The notes below the pieces were generated by a model. It saw nothing but the letters and a program-made list of their open reading frames with translations. It was not told the origin of the DNA and did no database searches. Shown here in pieces: positions 10,838 to 21,723 of a DNA stretch of 64,000 bases. The stretch lies in the NCBI GenBank assembly GCA_025618425.1, contig CM046844.1:19316324-19380323 (forward strand), read 5' to 3'. A program made the position numbers and the translations under genes. Origin of the DNA: Heliocidaris tuberculata. Taxonomy: Eukaryota; Echinodermata; Echinoidea; Camarodonta; Echinometridae. Within the stretch, counting starts at the first letter, position 1, and each line of letters begins with the position of its first letter.

Positions 10838-13800
10838 ATGGATCACTGCAGGGACATCTTCTCAAATATCAGTCGGAGGAAACAACTCGGCACTGATGAG
10901 GAACTCTACGAGACTCCTCTACAACGGTCTCTCACCACATTCCAGCTGACTATCATGGGCATGGGTGCCATGATTGGAGCGGGTCTGTACGTGCTCTCTG
11001 GGGTAGAGGCCAAAGAAGTCACAGGACCGGCCATTGTTGTCTCATATGCTATTGCCACAGTTGCTTCCATCCTGTCTGCTCTTTGCTACGTGGAGTTCGC
11101 TTGTAGGGTACCCCGGACAGGGTCTGCATACACCTTCACCTACATTGCCATAGGAGAAATTTGGGCTTTCCTCATTGGGTGGAACTTGATTCTCGAATAC
11201 GCCATATCCGCTGCCTCAGTCTCCTCGTCGTTCATGGGCTATATGGATTCATTGACTGGGTATGCTATAAGAAACTTTACCGTTGAAACCATCATGGGAG
11301 GTAAATTATGGGACCATCCTTACATAGCACCATATCCAAATATATTTGCTTGTATATTGATTATTCTTATATCATTGTTCATTGCTTCAGGGGCAAAGGT
11401 ATCTTTGGGGATCACCACTGTTTTAATGGTCGTTAACCTGGTCATCATCGGCATTATCATTTTGATGGGATTAATTAAAGCCGATATTAGAAACTGGCAG
11501 GATTACGGTGGGTTTGTACCAAACGGACCAGCAAGCGTGATCGCGGGAGCAGCCACACTCTTTTATTCGTTCGTCGGTTTCGATACAATCGCCATAGCAA
11601 ATGAAGAGACGCTGAACCCTAAGAAAAGCATCCCTAGAGCTACCTTCATATCAATCCTGATAACCAGCTTGTGTTATATCCTAGCATCCGCTGTACTAAC
11701 CCTCGTGGTCCCCTACCCGCAATTGGATGAAGAGTCGGCATTCGCCGCCGCCTTCCAACAGCGTGGCATAGAGTGGGCGAGGTGGATGGTGGGTGTCGGG
11801 GCTCTTTGTGCAATGTTTACCACAATACTCATGAATCTATACAGCCTTCCAAGGTCTATCTACGCAATGGCTTCTGATGGGCTACTCTTTGATTTCCTAA
11901 GCACGGTAAATAGTTACAGCAAAGTGCCTGTGTATGCAGTTCTCTTCGCAACCGTTCTGGTGGTCGTACCCGCCATATTCTTCACCTTATCTCAGCTAGT
12001 TGAATTTCTCTCTATCGGTGTCCTACTTGGATACGCCTTCGTAGCCGCTGCTGTCATTCTGCTTCGCTACGGACCCGATAACATAACGACAGTCGATGAT
12101 ACAGGCTTTGAGATGAAATCTGGATATGACGGGGATGATGTCCAGAAACCTCCTGCACAGCCCCTTGATGACAACTCACAGCTTCTGGACGCAACGTCTG
12201 CAGGCGTCCCAGGCACTCTCAAACACCAATTTCGTTCAACACCTTTCCTGCGCGAGCTTGCTCGCTTTCAACCAGGCGTGACAGTGAAGGTTGGTCTCCT
12301 GAGTTCTATTTTCTTCCAGGTATGTACTCTTTCTCTCGTCGAGTACGGAAGTTCTGAGATTGCAGCGGCTGAGGTGTGGGCGATACTTCTCCTAATCTTC
12401 TTCGCCATCTGCACTCTTCTGAGTTTTCTTGTCATGACCCTTCATTACCAGAATGTAGATACACAGGATTACTACAGGGTGAGCAGAAGTAGATTTTGTT
12501 TTAAATATTTCTCTTCTCATTTTGAAATTTCATCCTTCCCTAATTCTTCTTTTTCCTCATACATTGACTGACTTACCTCATAACTGTCTTCTAACAAGAC
12601 AGAGAAAACATTCTTTCTTTAAATAATGAAATCAAAACGTGACTCCACGGTTCTTCTAATGCACTGGATTATTACAAGATGATTGAGTTCACTTTCTCAT
12701 GTTTATCAATCTTTCATGTCCATTCCCTACTCAAATAATTTGATACAGTCATTAACTGGTTCTCGGGTCATTGCCACGATTGTGTCTAGAAAATCTTCTT
12801 TCCAAGTCGGACGGTCGGGTGGACAACCCGGATAGAACTTTTCCTTTGGCACCGTGATTTTGTGGAGGCCTTAAACTGTACGATAAATAATATTTACAGT
12901 ATGATCATAAATATAATCGGATTACACAATATTCATTGTTCTTTCTTTTTCTCTGTTTCTATATACAGGTCCCATTTGTTCCACTCTTTCCATGGCTGAG
13001 TATTTTCGTCAATGTACTGCTCCTACTAAAGCTCAGAGCGATCACGTGGTTACGTTTCCTGGTGTGGGTCACCGTTGGTGAGTCCATAATTCATAATTAT
13101 GCAAATGAAAATTCAAATCCGACCGACCAACCAATAAGAACGTTCGTTTCAAAATACCTGATCCTCATTTGATGCTGAGAGACCAGTGACAAATTACATT
13201 GTCGCGTATCTCATTTTAGTTGATTCGCTCTTCAAGTTTTGTTCCCACCATTTCATATTCGTTACACACAGACGAACAAAATGAATTGATAGGATCCGTG
13301 AGCTATTCCCGGTATGAGGTATATGCGGATGTCCTTTATTATCGAAGGTCATTTTCCTATGAAGTAAACTTTTAACCTTATTTGGCACGTCATTTTTAAA
13401 ACGTATTGGAGACCATGCCAGACTGGCATGCAACTATTATACTACAGAGTCCAATTCATCATCAATATGGATACATGTACCATTTACATGCAACCTTTTC
13501 AGTGGCAAACTTTAACACTTCTCCTCTGTACTGATGTCTAGTATACATATTAACATAGGTGCCGGTAGCGGGGGGAGGCAGAGGGGGCAGTTGCCCCCCC
13601 CCCCCCCCATCCTTCAAGTGGGAGGGGGCAAAATCGAGAGAGAGAAAGAAAATAATATGTCATGAGTTTGCATTATACAACGATGTATGATAAGCTTGGT
13701 AGTGCTCTAAAATGCAAGCTTTCAGCTTTCAAAATAAAAATTTTCTCACGCTTTCAAAATAAAATTTTTCTCACGCGGTCGCTACGCTCCCTCGTATATT

Positions 13801-14239
13801 GATTAGACGCAGTGTTTGTTTTGTTTTACATTTAGAAAACCTGTCTATCCCATGGGCCGCGGAGCCGGGGGGGCTGGGGGGCTCCGCGGCCCATGTATCA
13901 TAGGCACCAGGAGAAAGGGGGCAGATGCTTGCTTCCATCTATGATGTTATACTAAAATATGCACATTTAGAAATAGGCTTTGGAAAAGTGGAAATAATAG
14001 GTTGATGTCCAACTATAAAAATGGGAATGAATCTGGTGTAGTATCTACGTTTGAAAGAGAATTAATCATTTAAATTCAAACGTCACTTTTTAGGTTTAAT
14101 CATCTATATGGCCTACGGGTATCGGCACAGCAAAGCTGGAAGAATCTCCCAACAGAGGCTAACCAATGAATCCCCGGATGTTGACAACCAGGGAAGCGGA
14201 ACAGCCGAAAGTGCTACGACGTATGGAAGTACCAATTAG
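10838..14239 (+). CDS. Cationic amino acid transporter-like protein (SLC7 family, CAT branch), 3 coding exons, 631 aa
   Basis: The exons are 10838-12478, 12969-13077 and 14094-14239. The spliced frame totals 1896 nt and ends in TAG. The ATG is in an ideal context (GCCATGG) and an acceptor at 10743 lies in the 5' UTR. The protein is a polytopic membrane transporter expected to have 14 helices, 12 of them from exon 1. CAT-type landmarks are PRTGSAYTFTY, GEIWAF with Glu107 (the acidic residue conserved in vertebrate CATs), GFDTIA...EE..NPKKSIP, and the exon 2 segment VPFVPLFPWLSIFVN. The length fits the family (about 620-660). Likely role: plasma-membrane uptake of arginine/lysine-like amino acids. 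Exact orthology within CAT1-4/SLC7A14 is not resolved. ATTAAA at 14365 is a possible poly(A) signal. Confidence 0.92.
12969..13077 (+). CDS. Coding exon 2 of CAT-like gene 1
   Basis: The acceptor is ...TATATACAG and the donor GTGAGT. The exon is 109 nt, entering in phase 0 and leaving in phase 1. It encodes VPFVPLFPWLSIFVNVLLLL and the next helix, matching the penultimate helices of vertebrate CATs. The size equals exon 2 of the paralogue at 23227-23335. Confidence 0.9.
13556..13915. mobile_element. Poly-G/poly-C element in intron 2 of CAT-like gene 1, with a GC-rich hairpin
   Basis: The left end GGTGCCGGTAGCGGGG and the right end CATAGGCACCAG resemble the hAT-like family ends, but no clear 8-bp duplication was found. 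It includes GCGGTCGCTACGCTCCCTCG at about 13775. A perfect 16-bp inverted repeat CATGGGCCGCGGAGCC lies at 13851-13866 / 13880-13895, with a G-rich 13-nt loop. Confidence 0.6.
14094..14239 (+). CDS. Terminal coding exon 3 of CAT-like gene 1
   Basis: The acceptor is ...CACTTTTTAG. The first two bases complete the split Gly codon. The exon encodes LIIYMAYGYRHSK, the end of the last helix with the CAT-type YGxxHS, and then a hydrophilic tail ending YGSTN. The stop TAG is at 14237-14239. The foldback element at 14366 starts 127 bp after it, so it may lie in the 3' UTR. Confidence 0.88.
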
Positions 14240-14365
14240 GAGGGAAAGGATAACGACATTCAATTTAACACTATGAGAATATGCGTAATCGTATATGGTG
14301 TCGAATAATTTTGGTTTTTAACATTCAGTTTTAAACAATGATAAAGAGTTCATTTTTATAAATTA

Positions 14366-14977
14366 TTAAAGGACAATCCAACCTTTGTAAAGGACTGATT
14401 AGTGTGAAAGGAGAAAATTAAAAGAAACGGGATGGTGAAAGATTGAAAGAAATCGGACAAAGAATAAGAAAGTTATGACTGTTTGAAAAATGAGATCACT
14501 ACATCTATGTGAATCTCAAATTGGCAATTTGGTGAATCGATTGTGACGTATTCACGTTCAACTCTCCCATTTGTCGTACACCCAAATATCATTGAATTCC
14601 AGTTTTCTCCTGAGCGCCTTTTCCCTTGGTGCAGTACTCAAAATATATTGTAGATGGCATATTTGTATAGGTCCTCCAAAAAGAACAAGATCCTACTGAG
14701 TTATACCAAGGAGTTGGTTATATATTTTGAAAAATTGACCTTTTATTCATTTTGTGTGTTGGAGAGAATGGGAAAGTTGACCACCGCTACATCTCAGTGA
14801 CCGTACCGATAAGGCCAATTTGAAATTCCCAGATGTAGAGTGATTACAACTTTTTAAAAAATCATCACTTTCTTAGTGCTTGTCCCACTTTTTTCGTTCA
14901 AAATTTCGCCTATCTCCTTTTCTGTGTTTTTCTGCCCTTTTCTGATTTCGCACAAATCTAATTGGAGTGCCCCTTAA
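14366..14977. mobile_element. About 610-bp palindromic foldback element, copy 1
   Basis: The ends are TTAAAGGACAATCCAACC and TTGGAGTGCCCCTTAA. The whole element is an imperfect palindrome. The motif AAATCGGACAAxxAATAAGA with AAGTTATGA on the left is mirrored by TCACTTTCTTAxTGCTTGTC on the right. It is the same family as 45081-45674 and the decayed piece at 22780-23145. No ORF. Confidence 0.8.
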
Positions 14978-15940
14978 AAAATTGAGGATTTGTTATAGCC
15001 AAATTTTTTGGTCGGTGGTCATCACCAAAACGCAAAACAGGCAACAAAATTGATTTTGATGAAATGTATTCATCCGACATTTACATGCTGTTTTTATACT
15101 TATTTTAATTCATTTCTAGAACACGAATGAGTATTACCAAAGAATAGTAGTAGTAGTAATAGTATTTATTTTCCGTTTAGTTAAAAAATTCAAACGTGTA
15201 CAATATAAGTATTAACATTTGAATGAAACAGCTGGATAACCCATATTCAGCTGTGCCAGGCACGACACTACTGGTCTTCCATGGGGTCCAGGAAGCATAA
15301 AAGTAAATTAGTTGTATAAATATCATACATGACATATAGCTAATAATTCAAAGAATATACGAAGATACAGCACAAAATAAAAGAAAACAAAGTGGAACAG
15401 CAAAGAAAAGCAAACATACTTAAATCATGTTTAGGAGTTATTGTTTTGCCTGTATATACAGCAAATACAGATATAGGTACATGGATTTAATAACAAACGA
15501 ATGTCAACGATAACCCTAGTTCTACGTCAGAGGTCAGAAAGTTTAGGTCACGTGTGTGACCTCGCACAAAAGCAGGTTTTTTAAACTCACATTTCATCTT
15601 TAAATCTCTCTGCATTTTCAAAAGGTATATTTCATCGTACTATTTCTTAGAAAATAGTAATAATTCTGTTGATAGTTGCATAAGATTTTTGTTATGTAAT
15701 ATTTTGTATCATGATGTATGGTCACGTGTGTGACATGCCGTAGGTAATGTGTACAGATTTGGTGAACTATTGAAAAATCATAATATTTAGTATTTTTAAT
15801 TCATTCGATAGCTCTATATGAAGTATTAATACGGTAGAAAGTGATTCTCAGATCTTCTCTTTATGAAAAATACACAGGGAACACACAATTTTTTTTTCTT
15901 TTCATTTCCATACATTTATTGTTATCATTTATTGATATAT
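14978..15940. other. Intergenic, nothing recognised
   Basis: AT-rich sequence with a (TAG)n stretch near 15146. GGTCACGTGTGTGAC-like palindromic segments occur near 15547 and 15720, with a third relative near 17533. No exon or RNA gene is supported. Confidence 0.5.
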
Positions 15941-15944
15941 TTAT

Positions 15945-16235
15945 TGATATAAGTAACCGTACTGCAGATCACAAGGTATGGGCTTCACTTAATTGCCATG
16001 GCACTAACGTCCTTTGGCAATACATTTATCTGCATTTGCCATGCTCGATCCAGGTGTAGTAAGTGGGTACCTGTAGGATTTATTTCTTGAATGTACTGAG
16101 CGCTACGGTTGTCATGCTAAAACCAGGGTAATAATAAGCTTGCAGGGAGAACAGTATTTACTACTGATGAGGCTACCCTGGTAAACAAACATATTATTAT
16201 TATTATTAATTCTTATTATCATATTTGTTATTTTA

Positions 16236-16268
<33 letters not shown>

Positions 16269-16300
16269 GTTATATTATTATTATTATTATTATATTTATT
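15945..16300 (+). mobile_element. SINE/LINE 3' end with (ATT)n tail (SURF-like, tentative)
   Basis: The segment with CCTTTGGCAATACATTTATC, TGCATTTGCCATGCTCGA, CCAGGTGTAGTAAGTGGGTA and GATGAGGCTACCCTGGTAAA runs directly into an ATT microsatellite tail (16189-16300). This layout is that of short retroposons of echinoderms that share tails with CR1/L2-like LINEs. The family name is from memory and unverified. Confidence 0.45.
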
Positions 16301-17080
16301 TTATTTATTTCTGCATGGTACATGGTATTGCATAGTCTGATCATTATGACAAAAAATGAGAATAAGTATAGGTAAACAATAACAGAATTAAAGTGCAAAT
16401 ATGATCATAATACAGGTACAATATATGGATAATGTAATAACATGCAGAGGTATGGTAATATAAGCGTGAAGCATTGCGATACCTTTTCATTTCTTAAATA
16501 ATACATATAAAAGAAATTAACTAATGACTAATCATGACACTAACAACAAACTTGCTGAAACATAACACTAGTTAAAAAAATAACATGAAAACAAAAGTTG
16601 ATGAAAAGAAAAAACAAAACAAAACAAAAACAAAAACTATAGGTCTATACAAAGGGAAAGCAGAAGCAGAAAACAGGAATCAGAAAGGTGAAGGGGCGCC
16701 CTAATGTTGACGAATAATATATCAAGTATTCGATAAGAATAGTAAATAAAGTACAATACATAGAATATCGATTACAATGTAAACATAAATAAAAACATCA
16801 TCATCATTAATATTCGCTATTATCATTATTATTAATGTTCAGACCAAAGAATCAAAGTAAACTAATCAAAGTTTTTTTTATGCTGATATACAAGTATATT
16901 CATCTTCAGCTTCCTTTATAAACTATTTTTAGAAGCACATTTCCATTGGCCAATAACATTAATATACAATAGCTAATTACAATTTGATCATAACTGTATA
17001 GGGTTACACAATCAATTCTGAGGAATAAACAACAGGAATACAAAAAGTGAAAACAGAATTATTAGGTCAAGAAACTCACA
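16301..17080. other. Intergenic, nothing recognised
   Basis: A-rich, low-complexity stretches (for example AAAACAAAAC runs near 16610) without ORFs, RNA genes or clear inverted repeats. Confidence 0.5.
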
Positions 17081-17084
17081 ATAA

Positions 17085-17480
17085 CATTTTGAATTCACTG
17101 CACTGGCTCCCTGTCAAAGATCGTATAATTTTCAAAATTTTGTTGCTCACTTTTCATTGTATTCATGGATCAGCACCCCAATAAAATCTCTCTTTTATTC
17201 ATTATTACATACCCAAAAGATCTCTGCGCTCATCAACATCCGGCTCTCTTGTAATTCCTAAAGTTTCAAAATCTTGGGGTGAAAGATCCTTTGCTTACGC
17301 ATGCCCCACCTTGTGGAATAGTCTTCCTGTAGACATCAAAGCTTGTATCTCTGTTGATTCTTTTAAAAATCTTCTCAAAACCTTTCTATTTACATGTACT
17401 TTGTAATTCTTTATGCGCCTTGAGCACTCTACAGAGTGGATTTGGCGCTTTATAAGTCACATTATTATTATTATTATTAA
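17085..17480 (+). mobile_element. 5'-truncated LINE (CR1/L2/Rex1-like): reverse-transcriptase C-terminus and 3' tail
   Basis: The conceptual translation, with stops and frame changes, reads LHWLPVKDRIIFKILLLTF, then SFAYACPTLWNSLPVDIK and SVDSFKNLLKTFLF. This is the typical end of non-LTR retrotransposon RT proteins. A short 3' UTR (CTTGAGCACTCTACAGAGTG) ends in (ATT)n at about 17463. It is a dead fragment, about 400 bp of a multi-kb element. Confidence 0.85.
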
Positions 17481-18478
17481 GACTGTACACATGACTTGCC
17501 CAGTACATATGCATTTGACCATATGCACTCAGGTCACGTGTGTGACAAAGTAAGTTGGGCAATAATTAAAGAACGAGAATCATATCTGGAATAATATTGG
17601 TGAGATGGACGACACATACAAGTTAGCTTATGACAGGAAAAATAAAGATTATCCCAAAAAAAATTTCAAGTAGCATAAACTCTTCATGTTTTGGGGTCAT
17701 GTGTGTGGCATAAGAATTACTTAATTATGCATGTTAATTATCACATAATGCATAGACAAATTTTCTTTTTTCTTGAACTTGATTACTTGCAAAAGGACCT
17801 AGGAAGGGTATGATTTCACTATATAGTGACAACAACTATTAAAGCTCATACTGAGAGATGACTATTATATGTGAAAAAGGGATGTTTTTTTTTTTGTTTT
17901 TTTTTTTTATGCCAATGTAATTGTATGTAAATTGGCATTATTGGGTCTTCAATTTAAAAAAAAAAAAGTGCTCCATGTAACTTTAGACATCACTCTTCAA
18001 GAATTATACATTCAAAAACAGCAAGAATGAACTTTATTTTTGTCAAAAAAGTTTCACTTTACAAAGAATGGCGCTGTAACTCTTTAAAAATGTCATAGAT
18101 TTTCAAATGATTATCCCCAAGTACAAAAGATGAATAAAATAGTTTGGAAAATAATTGTTCAACATAAAACGCCAGTCACACGTCACCAATAACGATAACG
18201 ATAACTGTAAAATCGGTATTCTTATAGTAAGGGTAATTTGGATCTAAACTTAGGCTCATTTACGTTTATATATAGAGTGTTTTTATTCATTTATATATAG
18301 ATTCCAATTAGTGTTTTTATTGTTTTAGTGAAAAACTGAACACTAGTGAAAAACTGAACACATCGTATGAAAGGCTCATTTCCGCTGGGCAACACCAATT
18401 TCTAATACTCTTTTCTTTTCTACACAGACCGATTTTATGTTTACCATTCTGCAAACCGCAATGACATGTTCACGTAGT
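17481..18478. other. Intergenic, nothing recognised
   Basis: AT-rich with several poly-T/poly-A runs (17880-17970). A short AACGATAACGATAACTGT near 18188 recurs near 19709, before the nested palindromic element. No gene. Confidence 0.5.
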
Positions 18479-18482
18479 GTAT

Positions 18483-19076
18483 TGTTATGTGATAATAAGA
18501 CCAATTTTACATTTATCAATAATTTATCAATACTTTATCAATACCTAAACAGGAAGTGAACAGGAAGTTTAAATGCTGTTTACAAACTTCACACTTTCTT
18601 CAGAAAGTATTACTCATACAACTTCCAACTAAAGCTATGACGCAATGGTCACTTTATGGTCTTCATATTCTTAACATCACTCCTTCCAGATAACAGCCCC
18701 ACTCCCCAATACTGAGTAAAAGTTATGACGTACTTATGGTCATTTGGTCAAGGACTCAAGGTTGACCAACTCCCAATGGTGAGTTTACCCATTATAAAAG
18801 GGGTTCACTTCGGGACTCCAGGAATCAGAGCAGAATAGAATATAATTCAGAATAGACTTCAAGATTTACTTCAGAGTAGATTCCAGACATCATGAGAGTA
18901 TAGTCACCATCAGACTTACTCTAGGCTTCATTGTTATATTCATCTGTATCTTCATGTTATACTTCATCTGAATAAATATAGCTTTCAACTGTAATTGACT
19001 GTGTGCCAAGCGTTCATGATGTTCTCTCTCTGTACTCAAGAAAGTAAACTGTAATTAAACCGATCCCTACACAACA
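18483..19076 (+). mobile_element. Solo LTR of a retrotransposon (Ty3/Gypsy-like), 594 bp
   Basis: It begins TGTTATGTGATAATAAG and ends CCCTACACAACA (TG...CA). It is flanked by a 4-bp target duplication GTAT (18479-18482 and 19077-19080). TATAAAAG at 18793-18800 and AATAAA at 18971-18976 give the expected U3-R-U5 order and set the orientation. No primer-binding site or internal coding region adjoins it, so it looks like a recombined solo LTR. Family assignment rests on size, ends and duplication length only. Confidence 0.8.
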
Positions 19077-19080
19077 GTAT

Positions 19081-19737
19081 AATGATTGTAAAATATTATT
19101 ATTGATATGTAATAGGCCCTTAACTGCATTCAAACACTCGACCACTCTAGTTCCTACGTCATGATAGTCTCTTCTTGTACACATTTGATTGAACTGTAAA
19201 GAAATTTTATACTTTGATGATTCACCAAAGAACTTTGAAGGGTTAGAATCGGGGAAATAAAAATTAGTGTACAGGGCAATTTATGCGTAAAAGATTTTTT
19301 TTTTTAATCTTTTGTATGGGTAATGGAATGAATTTATATCTTTGTATGGTATAAGATATAGAATGAATATCTTATGTGAAATATGGAACCCAGATCCAAT
19401 AATTTGTACCTTAATGACGTTCCACTCATATGGAACTGATGAGATTGATGATCGAATACTAATGTAATTATCTCTAATATATATATTTCATTGAATACAG
19501 CAGTGAATGTGATACTATGTAATCGATATAATCTAAATTTGACATTTATAGATTTAAACAAATATGACATCAGAACTCTGTACTAAAATAAATGGCGCAA
19601 TCAACAAGGACAAGTTATTCAAAAATAAATGTTTCTTATTCTTCCTCAAAGTCATTACTTAAAAAGGACAATTCAGTCTTTAGGACTGATCAAATATTAC
19701 TGCTATTTTAACGATAACGATAACACTATAAAATCGG
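19081..19737. other. Intergenic, nothing recognised
   Basis: AT-rich DNA without ORFs of note. It precedes the nested palindromic element. Confidence 0.5.
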
Positions 19738-20111
19738 TCCAATAAGCCAGTTCTTAATTACGATTTGCGCATGTGCAGATAAAGGTCATTTGTACCTAGT
19801 ACATAGCTTGCGCACCATGATGCGCGCACCAGTATGATTTTACATGTTAAACAAGTAGCGCGTCTACCAATACAAGGCCCCGTTGCAAAACTTACCATTA
19901 ATGGTAATTCTGCTATCAATGGTAACTACCATGGTAACATCACTCAACAGCCAATCAAAATCAAGGTTTCCATGGGAGTTACCATTGATGGCAAAGTTAC
20001 CGTTAATGGTAAGTTTTATGCAACGGGGCCCAGATGCGCTTGCGCGTACAAATTGGGTTCATTTCAGGATCATTTGTACCAATCTGTACTAATTACGAAC
20101 TGACTTATTAG
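19738..20111. mobile_element. Palindromic element interrupted by a second MITE
   Basis: The outer arms AATAAGCCAGTTCTTAATTA and CTAATTACGAACTGACTTAT are inverted. Inner blocks such as TCATTTGTACC and TTGCGCAxCA also mirror. The MITE at 19876-20030 sits near the centre. Confidence 0.65.
19876..20030. mobile_element. 155-bp MITE with ends GGCCCCGTTGCAAAACTTAC
   Basis: The terminal inverted repeats are GGCCCCGTTGCAAAACTTAC and GTAAGTTTTATGCAACGGGG, followed by CCATTAATGGT-type palindromes. The interior has ACTACCATGGTAACAT, which resembles an RFX half-site pair. Small ORFs across it are non-genic. Confidence 0.75.
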
Positions 20112-20227
20112 AAAAGGTATTGGATATCGATGTGTTGCCCGTGGATTTATAATATTGAGCCTTCAGCACCGATTTCTCGAAGTTCTCGGATGTAGGATGT
20201 GTCCTTTTCTACACAGATCGATTTTCA

Positions 20228-20281
20228 TAGGAGATTTATAGATATATATATTCTTATATTTATATATATATATATATATAA

Positions 20282-20322
<41 letters not shown>
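20228..20322. repeat. (TA)n microsatellite
   Basis: Two long TA runs are separated by TAAATG. They are simple sequence lying downstream of CAT-like gene 2. Confidence 0.95.
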
Positions 20323-20323
<1 letters not shown>

Positions 20324-20986
20324 TTATCGTTATTTAAGATAACTGAATGAACTGCCCTTTAAAGTTTTTTTTTTTAATTTTACTGCATGGCAAACGTAGT
20401 CCTACCTAAATAAATTATTGTGAAATGTAAAGAAGCATCCTCTTTTTTTTTTCTTTCTTTTTCTTTTTTTTTTTTCTTGTAAATCGCTGAACCGGTTATC
20501 ATTTTGTTTCAAACCGTTTGATTTTCCTCTCCTTCAACATTAAATTCATAACTTTGACAATTCCATCATGGAAGAATACATTCACACCTGCCAACCTTTG
20601 GGAAAATCCGATAATCTCTCCATAAAAAGTTGTGGAGTTCTCAAAATTCCTTTTGTCCCCTTGCACAATACTTCGAAAATCTGAGTGCTTCGATAGACTC
20701 CAAAGATTTCTCAAAAGTAACGTTCTGTGGGGGGTGGTATTTTCTCTTATTTCAGTTTGTTAGGGACATGAAAATCTTGGAAAATTTGGAAATACATCTT
20801 AAAGATCTTAAAGATTCAGTTGGCTGCTTTCATCGAAACTCTCACACCTCCTACCAAATTTCAGTCCCAGTCCATTCCCGCTCATGGAGAACAGACAAAG
20901 TGGGTTGTCGACGAAATGTGGAGAGACAAATTACATTGGACCGAAAGGCAAAGTGCTGTTGCGATATGGGTAATCGAGAAGATTTG
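20323..20986. other. Presumed 3' flank/3' UTR of CAT-like gene 2
   Basis: There is no other gene. On the minus strand this follows the stop codon at 20987. No canonical AATAAA was located with confidence; ATTAAA on the minus strand near 20376 is one option. Confidence 0.4.
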
Positions 20987-21105
20987 TCAATCCGGCTGTG
21001 ACAATATGCTACCATATGAATAGTTGTCTCTATGTGTGTCATCCTGCCTTTGTTTCTCTGCCAGGTGGCTTTGTCTGTATCCATACGCGAAATAGATAAC
21101 AGCAC
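20987..21105 (-). CDS. Terminal coding exon 3 of CAT-like gene 2
   Basis: The acceptor on the minus strand is ...ATATTTATTGCAG. Two bases complete the split Gly codon, then AVIYFAYGYRQSHLAEKQRQ and a tail ending SILSQPD-stop. It aligns with exon 3 of the paralogue (LIIYMAYGYRHS). It is only 39 codons and easily missed by ORF finding. Confidence 0.88.
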
Positions 21106-21678
21106 CTGCAATAAATATAAGCAGAACAACAACAAAAATATCACTCAGACAGTGCCGTATCTACGGGGGGCAGAGGGGGCACGTGCCCCGGGCGGCACTG
21201 AAGGGTGCGCAAAAAACGCAAAAGAGAGAAAGGGGGAGAAATACAAGAAATGTTATGGTCTTTGAGGGTTATTTACGCCCTAGTCAAGGACAAAATGCGT
21301 AAGAAATTGTGTTTTATAGGGTTTGAAATGCGAAAATGTTCTAAAGCTCGGTCGCTTTGCTCCCTCGCATAATTATATTCAAGATATAGCTATTTCGAGC
21401 CCCAAATGGCGTTTTGAAAGTGTTAAGCATTAATTGACTCTAGTTGATTTGCCCCCCCCCCCCCGCATAAGGCAGGAGCTAGTTAAATTTTGCGCCCCCA
21501 GACAGGATAAAAGTAAGCCTATAAAACATTCGAAAGAAATCATAAATTTGCCTTGCAATTGCCTTACTAAATTCCTCTAATGTATTTCTTCACGGTTTTC
21601 ATTTATTTTGCGCCCTTAAATAGGAATGTTCAAAATTTGAACAAAAAAATCTATTGCTAGGTCGCTGTATTCCCTTGG

Positions 21679-21723
<45 letters not shown>

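Noticed and set aside
20499..21265. Several ORFs (20630-21001 +, 20820-21023 +, 20499-20714 -)
   Set aside because: They are shadows around the true terminal exon of CAT gene 2 (20987-21105, minus) or lie in its 3' flank.
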